A program made the translations under genes and the position numbers. The notes beneath the pieces are model-generated. The model worked only from the letters and a program-made list of their open reading frames with translations, made no database searches and was not told the origin of the DNA. 64,000 nt of DNA from Rhodoferax aquaticus (lineage in GTDB: Bacteria; Pseudomonadota; Gammaproteobacteria; Burkholderiales; Burkholderiaceae_C). Shown in pieces: positions 9,348 to 17,557 of this stretch. How positions within the stretch are numbered: the stretch's first letter is position 1; the number at the start of each line of letters is the position of its first letter. The DNA lies in the NCBI RefSeq assembly GCF_006974105.1, contig NZ_CP036282.1, forward strand, positions 1,736,001-1,800,000. Reading direction: 5' to 3'.

Positions 9348-9439
9348 GAAATAGCTCGGGGTTTCCCCTAGGAGTTGGGACAGCCAATTGACAGGCAAGC
9401 GCCGCATCATAGGTCTGTTTTCAACACGAGGAGTAACCC
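9348..9439. promoter_or_regulatory. Divergent tctD/tctC promoter region
   Basis: The gap between tctD and tctC holds a perfect -35 hexamer TTGACA at 9388-9393 on the plus strand, but the -10 about 17 bases later (near 9410-9416) is poor, which fits a promoter that needs an activator such as TctD. A good Shine-Dalgarno (CGAGGAG, 9427-9433) precedes tctC. Confidence 0.45.
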
Positions 9440-10399
9440 ATGCGTCGCAATACCTTTTTGAAGTCGATGGCTGCTATGGCCATGGTTGGCACTTTGCCTT
9501 TGAGCGCCCGTGCTGGCGCCACCATCAAGATGATGATTCCCGCCAATCCCGGTGGCGGATGGGACGGCACGGGCCGTGCCTTTGGGGCCGCATTGATCGA
9601 TGCCAAGGTCGCAGACGCTGTGCAATACGACAACAAAGGCGGCGCGGCTGGTGCTATCGGTTTGGCGCAGTTTGTGAACAGCGCCAAGGGTGACCCTAAT
9701 GCCATGATGATGACGGGTGCGGTCATGGTCGGTGGCATCATTACTGGCAAGCCAGCGGTGTCCATGGACAAGGCCACACCTATTGCCCGTTTGACCAGTG
9801 AATACAACGTGTTTGTGGTGCCCGCAGATTCTCCTTTGAAGACCATGAAAGACGTGGTCGCCCAAATGCAAAAAGACCCCGGCAGCGTGAAGTGGGGCGG
9901 CGGCTCACGTGGGTCTACGGAGCACATCTGTGCGTCCATGTTGGCTACCAAAGTCGGCGTTGATCCCAAGAAAGTGAACTACGTGGCCTTCCGTGGCGGC
10001 GGTGAAGCAACTGCGGCTATTTTGGGCGGCAACGTCACCGTGGGCGGTAGTGGCTACAGCGAGTTTGCCGAGTACATCAAGGCCGGCAAGATGCGCGCCA
10101 TTGGCGTCACGTCTGAAAAGCGTCTGCCGGGCATCAACGTGCCGACCATGAAAGAAATGGGCTACGAGGTCGTGCTCGGTAACTGGCGTGGTGTGTATGG
10201 CGCGCCTGACATCACGGCAGCCCAGCGCGCTGCGTTGACGGAGATGGTCATCAAAGCCACCAAGTCCAAAGTATGGCTCGACGCACTAGAGAAAAACGCT
10301 TGGACCCCCGCGCTCATGACAGGCAAGGCGTTCGATGACTTTGTGGACAACGAGTTCTCTAGCCTGCGCGGCGTGATGCACTTGTCTGGGATGCTCTGA
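9440..10399 (+). CDS. tctC: Tripartite tricarboxylate transporter substrate-binding protein
   Basis: A 319-residue periplasmic binding protein of the TctC/Bug family. A signal peptide (RRNTFLKSMAAMAMVGTLPLSARA) is followed by IKMMIPANPGGGWDGTGR, the family block that wraps the carboxylate ligand, and by the AA-x-GG-type QYDNKGGAAGAIGL. It delivers citrate or a related carboxylate to the TctBA membrane complex. Its stop overlaps tctB by ATG/TGA, and the TctDE regulators are divergent, so this is a complete tct unit. Confidence 0.94.
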   Translation: MRRNTFLKSMAAMAMVGTLPLSARAGATIKMMIPANPGGGWDGTGRAFGAALIDAKVADAVQYDNKGGAAGAIGLAQFVNSAKGDPNAMMMTGAVMVGGIITGKPAVSMDKATPIARLTSEYNVFVVPADSPLKTMKDVVAQMQKDPGSVKWGGGSRGSTEHICASMLATKVGVDPKKVNYVAFRGGGEATAAILGGNVTVGGSGYSEFAEYIKAGKMRAIGVTSEKRLPGINVPTMKEMGYEVVLGNWRGVYGAPDITAAQRAALTEMVIKATKSKVWLDALEKNAWTPALMTGKAFDDFVDNEFSSLRGVMHLSGML

Positions 10400-10908
10400 T
10401 GTCGCAAACGCACAGTCAGCTGTACCAAACCTTGGTGAGTGGTGGCGTGATTGTGCTGGGCTTAGGCCTAGCCGGTGGCGCTATCAGCATTCCTTCAGAG
10501 GCAGGTTATGCGGGGGTGGGTCCCAATTTCCTGCCTTGGCTGGTGGCACTCTCCTTGATCGCGTGCGGGCTAGTTTTGCTGTACGAGGCCCGCTTTGGCG
10601 GGTTTCGTGACATGGAAGATGTGCCCGACGGCGGCAAACCCTACTGGTTTGGCTTTGTCTGGATGTCCGCTGGGCTCTTAGTCAATGCCGCCTTGATTAC
10701 CACCATCGGCTTCATTCTGAGTTGTGCTGTGTGCTTTGTGCTAGCGGCTCGGGGCTTGCGTAACGCCCAAGGCGACACCCAGCCGGGCATGCGCCCGTGG
10801 GTGTCCGATGCGGTGGCAGGCGTCGCTATTTCGGCGCCGGTGTACTGGATGTTTACGCAGTTTCTGGCGATTAACTTGCCAGGACTCACTCGCACGGGAT
10901 GGCTCTAA
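10399..10908 (+). CDS. tctB: Tripartite tricarboxylate transporter small membrane subunit
   Basis: A 169-residue membrane protein with four predicted hydrophobic segments (near residues 12-30, 40-60, 82-105, 130-155) and the TctB-type motif [18 protein letters not shown]. TctB is the small, poorly conserved subunit of the transporter. It starts inside the tctC stop and ends at TAATG shared with the second possible tctA start, so translation is coupled along the operon. Confidence 0.9.
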   Translation: MSQTHSQLYQTLVSGGVIVLGLGLAGGAISIPSEAGYAGVGPNFLPWLVALSLIACGLVLLYEARFGGFRDMEDVPDGGKPYWFGFVWMSAGLLVNAALITTIGFILSCAVCFVLAARGLRNAQGDTQPGMRPWVSDAVAGVAISAPVYWMFTQFLAINLPGLTRTGWL

Positions 10909-12407
10909 TGGATATTTGGAATTCTCTGCTTCAGGGCTTTGCCACGGCGGGCACCCCCATCAACTTGCTGTGGGCCTTGGTGGGCTGCGCTTTGGGTACG
11001 GCTGTGGGCGTCTTGCCTGGCATTGGCCCCGCAACGGCTGTAGCCATGCTGCTGCCTATCACCGCCAAGGTGGACGCAACCGCTTCCATGATCTTCTTTG
11101 CGGGCATCTACTACGGTGCCATGTACGGGGGCTCCACCACCTCCATTTTGCTCAACACCCCCGGGGAGACCTCCAGCATGGTCACGGCCATGGAGGGCAA
11201 CAAAATGGCCAAGAGCGGGCGTGCGGGCGCAGCGCTTGCCACCGCGGCTATTGGCTCCTTCTTTGCGGGCACCATTGCCACGGTGTTTGTGACCTTGTTT
11301 GCACCCTTGGTGGCTGAGTACGCCGTCAAACTGGGGCCACCCGAGTACTTTTGCCTGATGCTATTGGCGCTCACTACGGTGAGTGCCGTGCTGGGGCAAA
11401 GCACCTTGCGGGGCCTTACGGCATTGTTCGTGGGGCTGGCGGCTGGCTTGATCGGCATGGACCAAATCACTGGCCAGGCGCGCTACACCGGTGGCACACC
11501 AGAGCTGATGGATGGAATTGAAATCGTGCTGGTGGCGGTGGGCTTGTTTGCAGTGGCTGAAGCCTTGCATGCGGTGCTCTTTGAAGGCAAGGTTGTCGAG
11601 ACTGAGAACAAGATGAGCCGCATCACCATGACCAAGAGCGACTGGCGTCGCTCTATCCCGGCGTGGTTGCGCGGCACGGCCATTGGCGCGCCGTTTGGCT
11701 GCATTCCTGCAGGTGGCACTGAAATCCCTACGTTTCTGAGCTATGCCGCTGAGAAGAAACTGGCCAGCCCAGAGCACAGGGCAGAGTTTGGTGGCAAAGG
11801 TGCGATTGAAGGCGTGGCTGGCCCTGAGGCGGCGAACAATGCCACTGTGACCACTGCATTGATTCCCTTGTTGACCTTGGGCATTCCGGTCTCCAACACC
11901 ACGGCGGTGCTTTTGGGTGCGTTTCAAAACTACGGCATCCAGCCTGGTCCTCAGCTGTTTAGCAGCTCGGCGGCCTTGGTGTGGGCCTTGATTGCTTCGC
12001 TCTACATCGGCAACGTGATGCTCTTGGTATTGAACCTGCCTTTGGTGGGCTTGTGGGTCAAGCTGCTCAAAGTGCCTAAGCCACAGCTCTACGCCGGAAT
12101 TTTGATATTTGCGACAGTTGGTGCTTACGGCATGCGTCAAAGCGCGTTTGACTTGTTCTTGCTCTACGCCATTGGCGTGCTGGGCTTGGTCATGCGCCGC
12201 TTTAGCTTCCCCACCGCGCCTGTGGTGGTGGGCATGATCTTGGGCCCCTTGGCGGAAGCGCAGCTGCGCAACGCCATGTCGATTGGTGAGGGCAGCGCCA
12301 TGGTCTTCTTGCAGCGGCCTATGTCGCTCACCATTTTGTTGGTGGTCTTGGCGGTGTTGGTGGTACCGCGCGTACTCAAGCGGCGGCAGGTGACGCAGCT
12401 GACCTAG
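10899..12407 (+). CDS. tctA: Tripartite tricarboxylate transporter large permease
   Basis: A 502-residue permease with about 11-12 hydrophobic segments. The TctA hallmarks [17 protein letters not shown] near the N-terminus and [28 protein letters not shown] and [15 protein letters not shown] in the second half are present; the paired glycine-rich loops form the carboxylate translocation path, driven by a cation gradient. Start is ATG 10899 or ATG 10908 (three residues shorter, at the tctB TAATG junction); both give the same core. It is the last tct gene before a strong terminator. Confidence 0.94.
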   Translation: MALMDIWNSLLQGFATAGTPINLLWALVGCALGTAVGVLPGIGPATAVAMLLPITAKVDATASMIFFAGIYYGAMYGGSTTSILLNTPGETSSMVTAMEGNKMAKSGRAGAALATAAIGSFFAGTIATVFVTLFAPLVAEYAVKLGPPEYFCLMLLALTTVSAVLGQSTLRGLTALFVGLAAGLIGMDQITGQARYTGGTPELMDGIEIVLVAVGLFAVAEALHAVLFEGKVVETENKMSRITMTKSDWRRSIPAWLRGTAIGAPFGCIPAGGTEIPTFLSYAAEKKLASPEHRAEFGGKGAIEGVAGPEAANNATVTTALIPLLTLGIPVSNTTAVLLGAFQNYGIQPGPQLFSSSAALVWALIASLYIGNVMLLVLNLPLVGLWVKLLKVPKPQLYAGILIFATVGAYGMRQSAFDLFLLYAIGVLGLVMRRFSFPTAPVVVGMILGPLAEAQLRNAMSIGEGSAMVFLQRPMSLTILLVVLAVLVVPRVLKRRQVTQLT

Positions 12408-12412
12408 GGTTT

Positions 12413-12464
12413 GCTATTGAGTTTGTAGCTGCTGGCGCAGTATGTATAAGGGCTAGAGGCATAT
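12413..12464 (-). repeat. Interspersed repeat copy 2 (tct operon 3' end)
   Basis: The plus strand reads gctattgagtttgtagctgc, tggcgcag and a gctagaggcat end; read on the minus strand it is the same element as in the siderophore receptor leader. Its gctagag end supplies the left arm of the tct terminator hairpin. Confidence 0.65.
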
Positions 12465-12488
12465 GTGTCTCTAGCCCTTTGTTTTTTT
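12448..12488 (+). terminator. Rho-independent terminator of the tct operon
   Basis: Arms aagggctagag (12448-12458) and ctctagccctt (12469-12479) form a perfect 11-bp stem with a 10-base loop, followed by ttgttttttt. It lies 41 bp after the tctA stop. Confidence 0.9.
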
Positions 12489-12592
12489 GACCTTTGCAAC
12501 TGATACGCAAAAACTCTGGCCATCTGCCCCTGTTTTTGAGCCCCATTTGGCGCGACACTAGCTGCTTGGTTGTTTGTAGGGAGCGCGTTGGA

Positions 12593-13312
12593 ATGGCAAG
12601 GTGGACAGGGTTCTTGGCGAAAGTGTGCGTAGCGTTTGCACTTGGGGTGTGTGGGGCATCATCCCTCTGGGCGTCACAGCCTTTTACGGTGCCCGACACC
12701 ATGGCGCAGCGCGCCATGGCCTGCACGGCGTGCCACGGCAAAGAAGGGCGCGCCACCAACTCCGGCTTTTTTCCCCGCATCGCGGGCAAGCCCCAAGGCT
12801 ATTTGTACCAACAGCTGCTGAACTTCCGCGACGGGCGGCGTTACCACTCGCTCATGAGCCCGCTGCTCGCCAACCTGTCGGACGACTACTTGCAAACCAT
12901 TGCGGCCTACTTTGCGGCGCAAGACCTGCCCTATCCGCCACCCCAGGTGCGCGTTCCTTCCGCAAGCGTCGCTGGGCGTGCGGAAGCCTTGGTGCGCCGG
13001 GGTGATGCCAGCCGCAACATTCCTGCCTGCGTGTCTTGCCACGGCAGTGCGCTTACCGGCGTGCAACCGGGCACGCCAGGGCTTTTGGGCCTGCCGCGCG
13101 ACTATGTCAATGCCCAGCTTGGTGCTTGGCGCACAGGCCAGCGGCAGGCGCTGGCCCCTGACTGCATGCACACCATCGCCCAGCGCTTGGCGGTGGAAGA
13201 CATAAGCGCCTTGTCCGAGTGGCTCGCGGCGCAGCCGTTGCCTGCGTCGACCACAGCAGCACCTGCGGGTAGTGTCAAGCCACCACTGGAGTGTGGGAGG
13301 GCTGCACCGTGA
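12593..13312 (+). CDS. Diheme cytochrome c (c4-like)
   Basis: A 239-residue exported cytochrome. A signal peptide (ARWTGFLAKVCVAFALGVCGASSLWA) is followed by two c-type haem sites, CTACH near residue 45 and CVSCH near residue 148, each at the start of a cytochrome c fold, with methionine-rich loops (YHSLMSPLLANL) that could supply the axial ligand. This two-domain layout is that of cytochrome c4. ATG 12593 is chosen because it begins the signal peptide and has a GGGAG upstream. It overlaps the triheme gene by GTGA, so the two probably shuttle electrons together to a terminal oxidase. Confidence 0.86.
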   Translation: MARWTGFLAKVCVAFALGVCGASSLWASQPFTVPDTMAQRAMACTACHGKEGRATNSGFFPRIAGKPQGYLYQQLLNFRDGRRYHSLMSPLLANLSDDYLQTIAAYFAAQDLPYPPPQVRVPSASVAGRAEALVRRGDASRNIPACVSCHGSALTGVQPGTPGLLGLPRDYVNAQLGAWRTGQRQALAPDCMHTIAQRLAVEDISALSEWLAAQPLPASTTAAPAGSVKPPLECGRAAP

Positions 13313-14628
13313 ATGTGACTAAGCGCATTGTCTTGCGGCTCAAAGCCATCGGCGTTTTGGCAGGCCTGTTGTTGGGGCTCGTGGCCGCGGTGGCCTATCT
13401 CAATGTGCGCGGCGAAGACCCAATACGGGACGCGGATACCCACGCCGCAGTGCCACGCCCCACTCCCATGAGCACCGAGCAAGTGGCCCGCGGCCGCTAT
13501 CTCACGCAGGTGGGCAACTGCGCGGGCTGCCACACCCGCCAGGGCGGCGCACCCTTGGCCGGTGGGCGTGGTTTGGCCACCCCGTTTGGCACCGTCTACA
13601 CCAGCAACCTCACACCTGACCCCAGCACCGGTTTAGGCCGCTGGAGCGAGGCTGAGTTTTGGCGCGCCATGCACCACGGCCGCTCCAAAGATGGGCGCTT
13701 GCTCACCCCAGCTTTCCCCTACGCCAGCTACACCCATGTCACCCGGGAAGATGCCAACGCCATCTACGCCTACCTGCAAAGCTTGCCCCCCGTGGAGCAA
13801 GCGCCGCAAGCCCATGCGCTGCGCTTTCCCTACAACACGCAAGCGGCTTTGGCTGTGTGGCGGGCCCTGTACTTTCGTGCAGCAGACCCTGCGGCAACCT
13901 TGGACAACACACGCTCGCCAGAGTGGAACCGTGGCGCTTACCTCGCACGCGGTTTGGGCCATTGTGTGGAGTGCCACAGCCCGCGCAATGCCCTAGGGGC
14001 CACGAGCACCAGCTTGGAACTCACAGGCGGTGGGTTGTCCGGGCAGGGGTGGTATGCGCCTTCACTGGCCTCCGCCCAAGAAGCAGGTGTTAGCTATTGG
14101 CGCACCGAAGACGTGGTGCAACTCCTCAAAACGGGGCGTACGGCGCTCGCCAGCGTACAGGGGCCGATGGCGGAAGTGGTGTACGGCAGCACCCAGCATT
14201 GGACGGAGAGCGACTTGTTCGCGCTCAGCACCTATTTGCAGGCTATACCTCAGGTGCAGACCAAGCCATCTGCCAAGCTTGAGCCTTTGCCCGGCAAGGT
14301 GCAAGTCCAGGGAGCCGCCGTGTACGACAAACATTGCGCCCAATGCCATGGCCCACAAGGGCAGGGTGCCACAGGCGCATACCCCGCGCTGGCAGGCAAC
14401 CGGGCCGTGACCCTGGCACGCAGCGACAACCTCATCGCCATCGTGCGTGCGGGTGGCTTTGCCCCCGTCACCCCCGGCAACCCCCAGCCCTATGGCATGC
14501 CACCCTTCAGCCATGTGCTCACCAATGCGGACATAGCCGCCGTAGTCAGCTACATCCGCACCGCATGGGGCAACCAAGCCGCACCCGTCTCCGAGCTAGA
14601 GGTGCTGCGCTTGGAGACTGCTCACTAG
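13309..14628 (+). CDS. Triheme cytochrome c, membrane-anchored (dehydrogenase cytochrome-subunit type)
   Basis: A 439-residue protein with an N-terminal membrane anchor (AIGVLAGLLLGLVAAVAYL) and three c-type haem motifs, CAGCH, CVECH and CAQCH, one per domain, plus the TPFGTVYTSNLTPDP block typical of cytochrome subunits of membrane alcohol, gluconate or aldehyde dehydrogenases. It would pass electrons from a periplasmic dehydrogenase to ubiquinone or to the preceding c4-type protein. The GTG start at 13309 has GGGAGGG upstream and overlaps the preceding stop. No dehydrogenase catalytic subunit is encoded next to it, which is unusual. Confidence 0.86.
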   Translation: MNVTKRIVLRLKAIGVLAGLLLGLVAAVAYLNVRGEDPIRDADTHAAVPRPTPMSTEQVARGRYLTQVGNCAGCHTRQGGAPLAGGRGLATPFGTVYTSNLTPDPSTGLGRWSEAEFWRAMHHGRSKDGRLLTPAFPYASYTHVTREDANAIYAYLQSLPPVEQAPQAHALRFPYNTQAALAVWRALYFRAADPAATLDNTRSPEWNRGAYLARGLGHCVECHSPRNALGATSTSLELTGGGLSGQGWYAPSLASAQEAGVSYWRTEDVVQLLKTGRTALASVQGPMAEVVYGSTQHWTESDLFALSTYLQAIPQVQTKPSAKLEPLPGKVQVQGAAVYDKHCAQCHGPQGQGATGAYPALAGNRAVTLARSDNLIAIVRAGGFAPVTPGNPQPYGMPPFSHVLTNADIAAVVSYIRTAWGNQAAPVSELEVLRLETAH

Positions 14629-14722
14629 TGTGCGTTTGAGATGCTTGCCTGAGTCTTTGGGTAGTTCCCGCAAGCGGCCAGTACGGATTGCTCGCATGCC
14701 TGCTTACTGGCATGCCGCTTGG

Positions 14723-14751
14723 CGTGGGCTGCGGCTGGTGCGCAGCCCACG
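14723..14751. terminator. Hairpin between convergent genes, possible terminator
   Basis: cgtgggctgcg (14723-14733) pairs perfectly with cgcagcccacg (14741-14751) around a 7-base loop. It lies between the convergent cytochrome and ProQ-like genes. No T-run follows on either strand, so an intrinsic terminator role is only possible. Confidence 0.4.
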
Positions 14752-14759
14752 TGGGCCAA

Positions 14760-15536
14760 TTACGCGTTGGCGTTGGCTTCTGCTTGCGCTGCAGATGCGG
14801 TTTGTGCCTCGGCCGCGGCGTGGGCTTTGCGCACGGTTTCTAGGGAGCGGCCCACGTCGCGCGGGTTCAGGCCATACATATCGGCAAACTCGGCCACGGT
14901 TTTTCCGCTGGCGGTGAAGGCCCGGGCGGTGGCTTCGTGCTTGGCCATTTGGGCATGGTAGTCGGCAAAGGCTTCGGCAACCAATGCATTGTTGTCGTCG
15001 TCTTTGCCCATGACGCGGGCTTGGTACTCTTGGGCGCTCAGGCCTGAGGTTTCAAAGGCGGCCATGATTTGGCGGCGCACTTTGGGGCGCAGGTCTTCTT
15101 GGCTGCGGCCTTGGCGGCGGCGGTACAACTCCAAAATGGTGAGGCACACATGCTCAGGTGCCACGGGCTCAACGGCCACGCCTTGCAGGTCAACGCGGGG
15201 CTTGCCCGCGGCAACAGCTTGCAAATACTTGGTGGAGCGGGTGTGCACGGACAGCGCGGTTTTAAGCGCGTCGCGCTCAAATTCAGCGGGGTGCTTTTCC
15301 ATCAGCTCTTGGAACACGCCCAGCTTGAGCGGCGAAAACTCAGCGCCAAAGAGGTGTGGGTAGAGCTCAAACAGCTTTTCCAAGACAGGCATGGCCACCT
15401 TGGTGCGGCTGAGCTTGGCGTTGGCGTTGTGGGCCGTGGAAGCCTCGTCCGTGGCCTCGGGAGCGGTGGGCACGTCTGCGGCGGTGGCCGGCACGGCAAG
15501 GTCTGAGGGAGCGGCGTCGGGAGTGGTACTTGTCAT
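14760..15536 (-). CDS. ProQ/FinO family RNA chaperone
   Basis: A 258-residue protein with a ProQ/FinO domain in the middle (about residues 45-155: VLEKLFELYPHLF, LKLGVFQELMEKHP, ALSVHTRSTKYLQAV, R-x-DLQG) flanked by a low-complexity Ala/Thr/Pro N-terminus and an Ala/Glu-rich C-terminus. ProQ proteins bind structured small RNAs and mRNA 3' ends. ATG 15536 (MTSTTPDAAP) is preferred over an upstream start at 15575, whose codons run into the ABC permease stop. It is 39 bp after that permease and may be read from the same operon. Confidence 0.85.
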   Translation of the reverse strand: MTSTTPDAAPSDLAVPATAADVPTAPEATDEASTAHNANAKLSRTKVAMPVLEKLFELYPHLFGAEFSPLKLGVFQELMEKHPAEFERDALKTALSVHTRSTKYLQAVAAGKPRVDLQGVAVEPVAPEHVCLTILELYRRRQGRSQEDLRPKVRRQIMAAFETSGLSAQEYQARVMGKDDDNNALVAEAFADYHAQMAKHEATARAFTASGKTVAEFADMYGLNPRDVGRSLETVRKAHAAAEAQTASAAQAEANANA

Positions 15537-15575
15537 GAGAAAAATCAGAAGGTCAAGGGGGTGATTGTCGGTCAA

Positions 15576-16763
15576 TTAGCGCGCAGCGGCCAAGCGCATG
15601 GATCGGGCCACAAAAAGCAGGCAGGCCAGCGTGATCAAAACCCCGGTGAGCACACCGGGCAGCACGCGCGCCACCGTGAGGGCCTCGCCCTTGAGCACCA
15701 GCATCATCAGGGTGTTTTGCGCCAAGCCTGGCACCCACAGGTACCAAGCGGCATCGCCACTGGGGTTGAGCAAGCTGACCATGGGCGCTAGGCCCACCAA
15801 GGTGACGACCAAGGCACTACCGGCCTGGGCCTCTTTGAAGGTTTTGGAGCGAATGGCCAGCGCCATGAGCACAGCGCCCATGCTGGCGGCCAGGGGCAGC
15901 TGCAGGGCCAAAAACGCCACCACCTCCCACCCGCCAAACTGAAACATGGCTTGCAGGCTGTCGTTTTGCAGCAGCCACTGCGCCGGGATAAAGCTCAGGC
16001 TAGAGAGCAAGGCCACGGCCATGCCCAAGAGGCCCACTGCGCCCCATTTGCCCAGCACCAGCGCCAAATGCGGCACGGGGTTCATGAGCAAGGGCTCTAA
16101 CGAGCCGCGCTCGCGCTCACCGGCGGTGCTGTCCAGTGCCGCAGTGAGCGCGCCATACAGCACGGCCATGATGATGAACATGGGGATCATGCCGGTCATG
16201 CGCGCGGCGCGGGCTTGGGTGCTGGCCAGGTCGCGCTCTTGCACCTGCACTGACTGCAGCATGTCGGCAGGCACGCCACGCAAGGCCAAGTGCAAGGTGG
16301 CACGCTCGCGGTTAAAGCCTTGCAGCAAGCGCGCAATGCTGGGCACGCCCGCACTGGCACGCTGGTTGGCGCTGTCGCTCACCACCTCCACCGTGGGGCG
16401 CTCGCCGCGTTGCAGCGCGTCTTCAAAGTCCGGGCCTATCACCAGCACGGGCTCTAGCAAGGTGGTGGCCCGCAGCTTGGCCTCGTAGTCCGCTGGGGCG
16501 GCTTTGAGGGTGAAGGTTTGGCGCTCTATAAAGTTGCGCAGCGTGGGCGCGTGCTCCATGCCCACCACCAAGACCTCGCGCTTTTCGGCGCGCTCTTGCA
16601 GCGATGCCACCAAGCCCGACAAGGCCAGCATCAACAGCGGCCCCATGAGTACGGCTGGCACCAAAAGGCGCAAGAGGGTGCGCCGGTCACGCAGTGCGTC
16701 CACCACTTCTTTGGCAAAGACCACCCAGCAGTGGCGCAAAAACGACGGGGTACCGGTGCTCAT
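15576..16763 (-). CDS. ABC-2 type exporter permease (NatB-like)
   Basis: A 395-residue permease. One membrane segment near residues 32-52 is followed by a large extracytoplasmic domain (about residues 55-200) and then five hydrophobic segments, the ABC-2 layout of NatB and related sodium or drug exporters. The STAGERERGSLEPLLMNPV cytoplasmic elbow motif is typical. It overlaps the ATPase gene by ATGA. It is the last of a hydrolase-ATPase-permease set; substrate unknown. Confidence 0.86.
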   Translation of the reverse strand: MSTGTPSFLRHCWVVFAKEVVDALRDRRTLLRLLVPAVLMGPLLMLALSGLVASLQERAEKREVLVVGMEHAPTLRNFIERQTFTLKAAPADYEAKLRATTLLEPVLVIGPDFEDALQRGERPTVEVVSDSANQRASAGVPSIARLLQGFNRERATLHLALRGVPADMLQSVQVQERDLASTQARAARMTGMIPMFIIMAVLYGALTAALDSTAGERERGSLEPLLMNPVPHLALVLGKWGAVGLLGMAVALLSSLSFIPAQWLLQNDSLQAMFQFGGWEVVAFLALQLPLAASMGAVLMALAIRSKTFKEAQAGSALVVTLVGLAPMVSLLNPSGDAAWYLWVPGLAQNTLMMLVLKGEALTVARVLPGVLTGVLITLACLLFVARSMRLAAAR

Positions 16764-17557
16764 ACGGCGGCTCCAGCGTGTGATTGCGCTTGGGGAAAGG
16801 CGAGGGTGACAAACGCGTCTTCAAAGCGCGCGGCTTGTGCTTGGGCCAGCAACTCGGGCACCGTGCCTGTGGCCACGCTGCGGCCATGCGACACCACCAC
16901 CACCTGCTCGCACAGCAGCTCTACCTCTTGCATGATGTGGGTGGACAGCACAACGCACTTGCTGCCCCCCTCGGGCGAGCACAGATGGCGCAAGGCCTCA
17001 CGCAGGGCGCGGGTGGCTAGCACGTCGAGCCCGTTGGTAGGTTCGTCCAGCACAATGTTGGCGGGGTCGTGCACCAAGGCGCGTGCCAGCGCGGTTTTCA
17101 TGCGCTCGCCTTGGCTAAAGCCCTCGGTGCGGCGCTCCAAAATGCCCGCCATGTCGAGCAGGCGCGAGAGTTCGTCAGCCCGGGCATGGGCGGCCTCAGG
17201 CGTCATGCCTTGCAGACGGCCAAAGTAGACAATGTTTTCGCGGGCGGTGAGCCGGGGGTACAGGCCGTGCGCGTCACCCAGCAAGCCCATGCGCGCCAGC
17301 GCTTGGCGCGGCGCTTGGGCCACCGAGATGCCGTCTACGGTGATGTGGCCACTGTCTGGCAGGAGCAAGCCGCCTAGCATGCGCAAGGTGGTGGTTTTGC
17401 CTGCACCATTGGCACCCAGCAGCCCCGTGATGCAGCCATTGGCGGCTTGCACGCTCACGTTTTGCACAGCATGCACGGGCTGCTTGCGGCCGCGCGCAAA
17501 CCAGCCGCCAGCGCTGCGGGCGGAGAATGTTTTGCTAACTTGATCAATGCTAATCAT
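16760..17557 (-). CDS. ABC exporter ATP-binding protein (NatA-like)
   Basis: A 265-residue ATPase with Walker A GANGAGKT (residues 48-55), a Q-loop-region replaced by GLLGDAHGLYPRLT, the signature FSQGERMK, Walker B NIVLDEPTNGLD and the switch His in STHIM. The FSQG form of the signature and the partner permease fit the NatA sodium/drug exporter group. It overlaps both its neighbours by ATGA, so all three genes are translated together. Confidence 0.9.
   Translation of the reverse strand: MISIDQVSKTFSARSAGGWFARGRKQPVHAVQNVSVQAANGCITGLLGANGAGKTTTLRMLGGLLLPDSGHITVDGISVAQAPRQALARMGLLGDAHGLYPRLTARENIVYFGRLQGMTPEAAHARADELSRLLDMAGILERRTEGFSQGERMKTALARALVHDPANIVLDEPTNGLDVLATRALREALRHLCSPEGGSKCVVLSTHIMQEVELLCEQVVVVSHGRSVATGTVPELLAQAQAARFEDAFVTLAFPQAQSHAGAAV

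Noticed and set aside
12376..12789. 137-residue minus-strand ORF over the tct terminator and cytochrome start
   Set aside because: It lies opposite tctA's end and the cytochrome signal peptide, has no family motif, and its [18 protein letters not shown] part is simply the interspersed repeat read in its usual frame.
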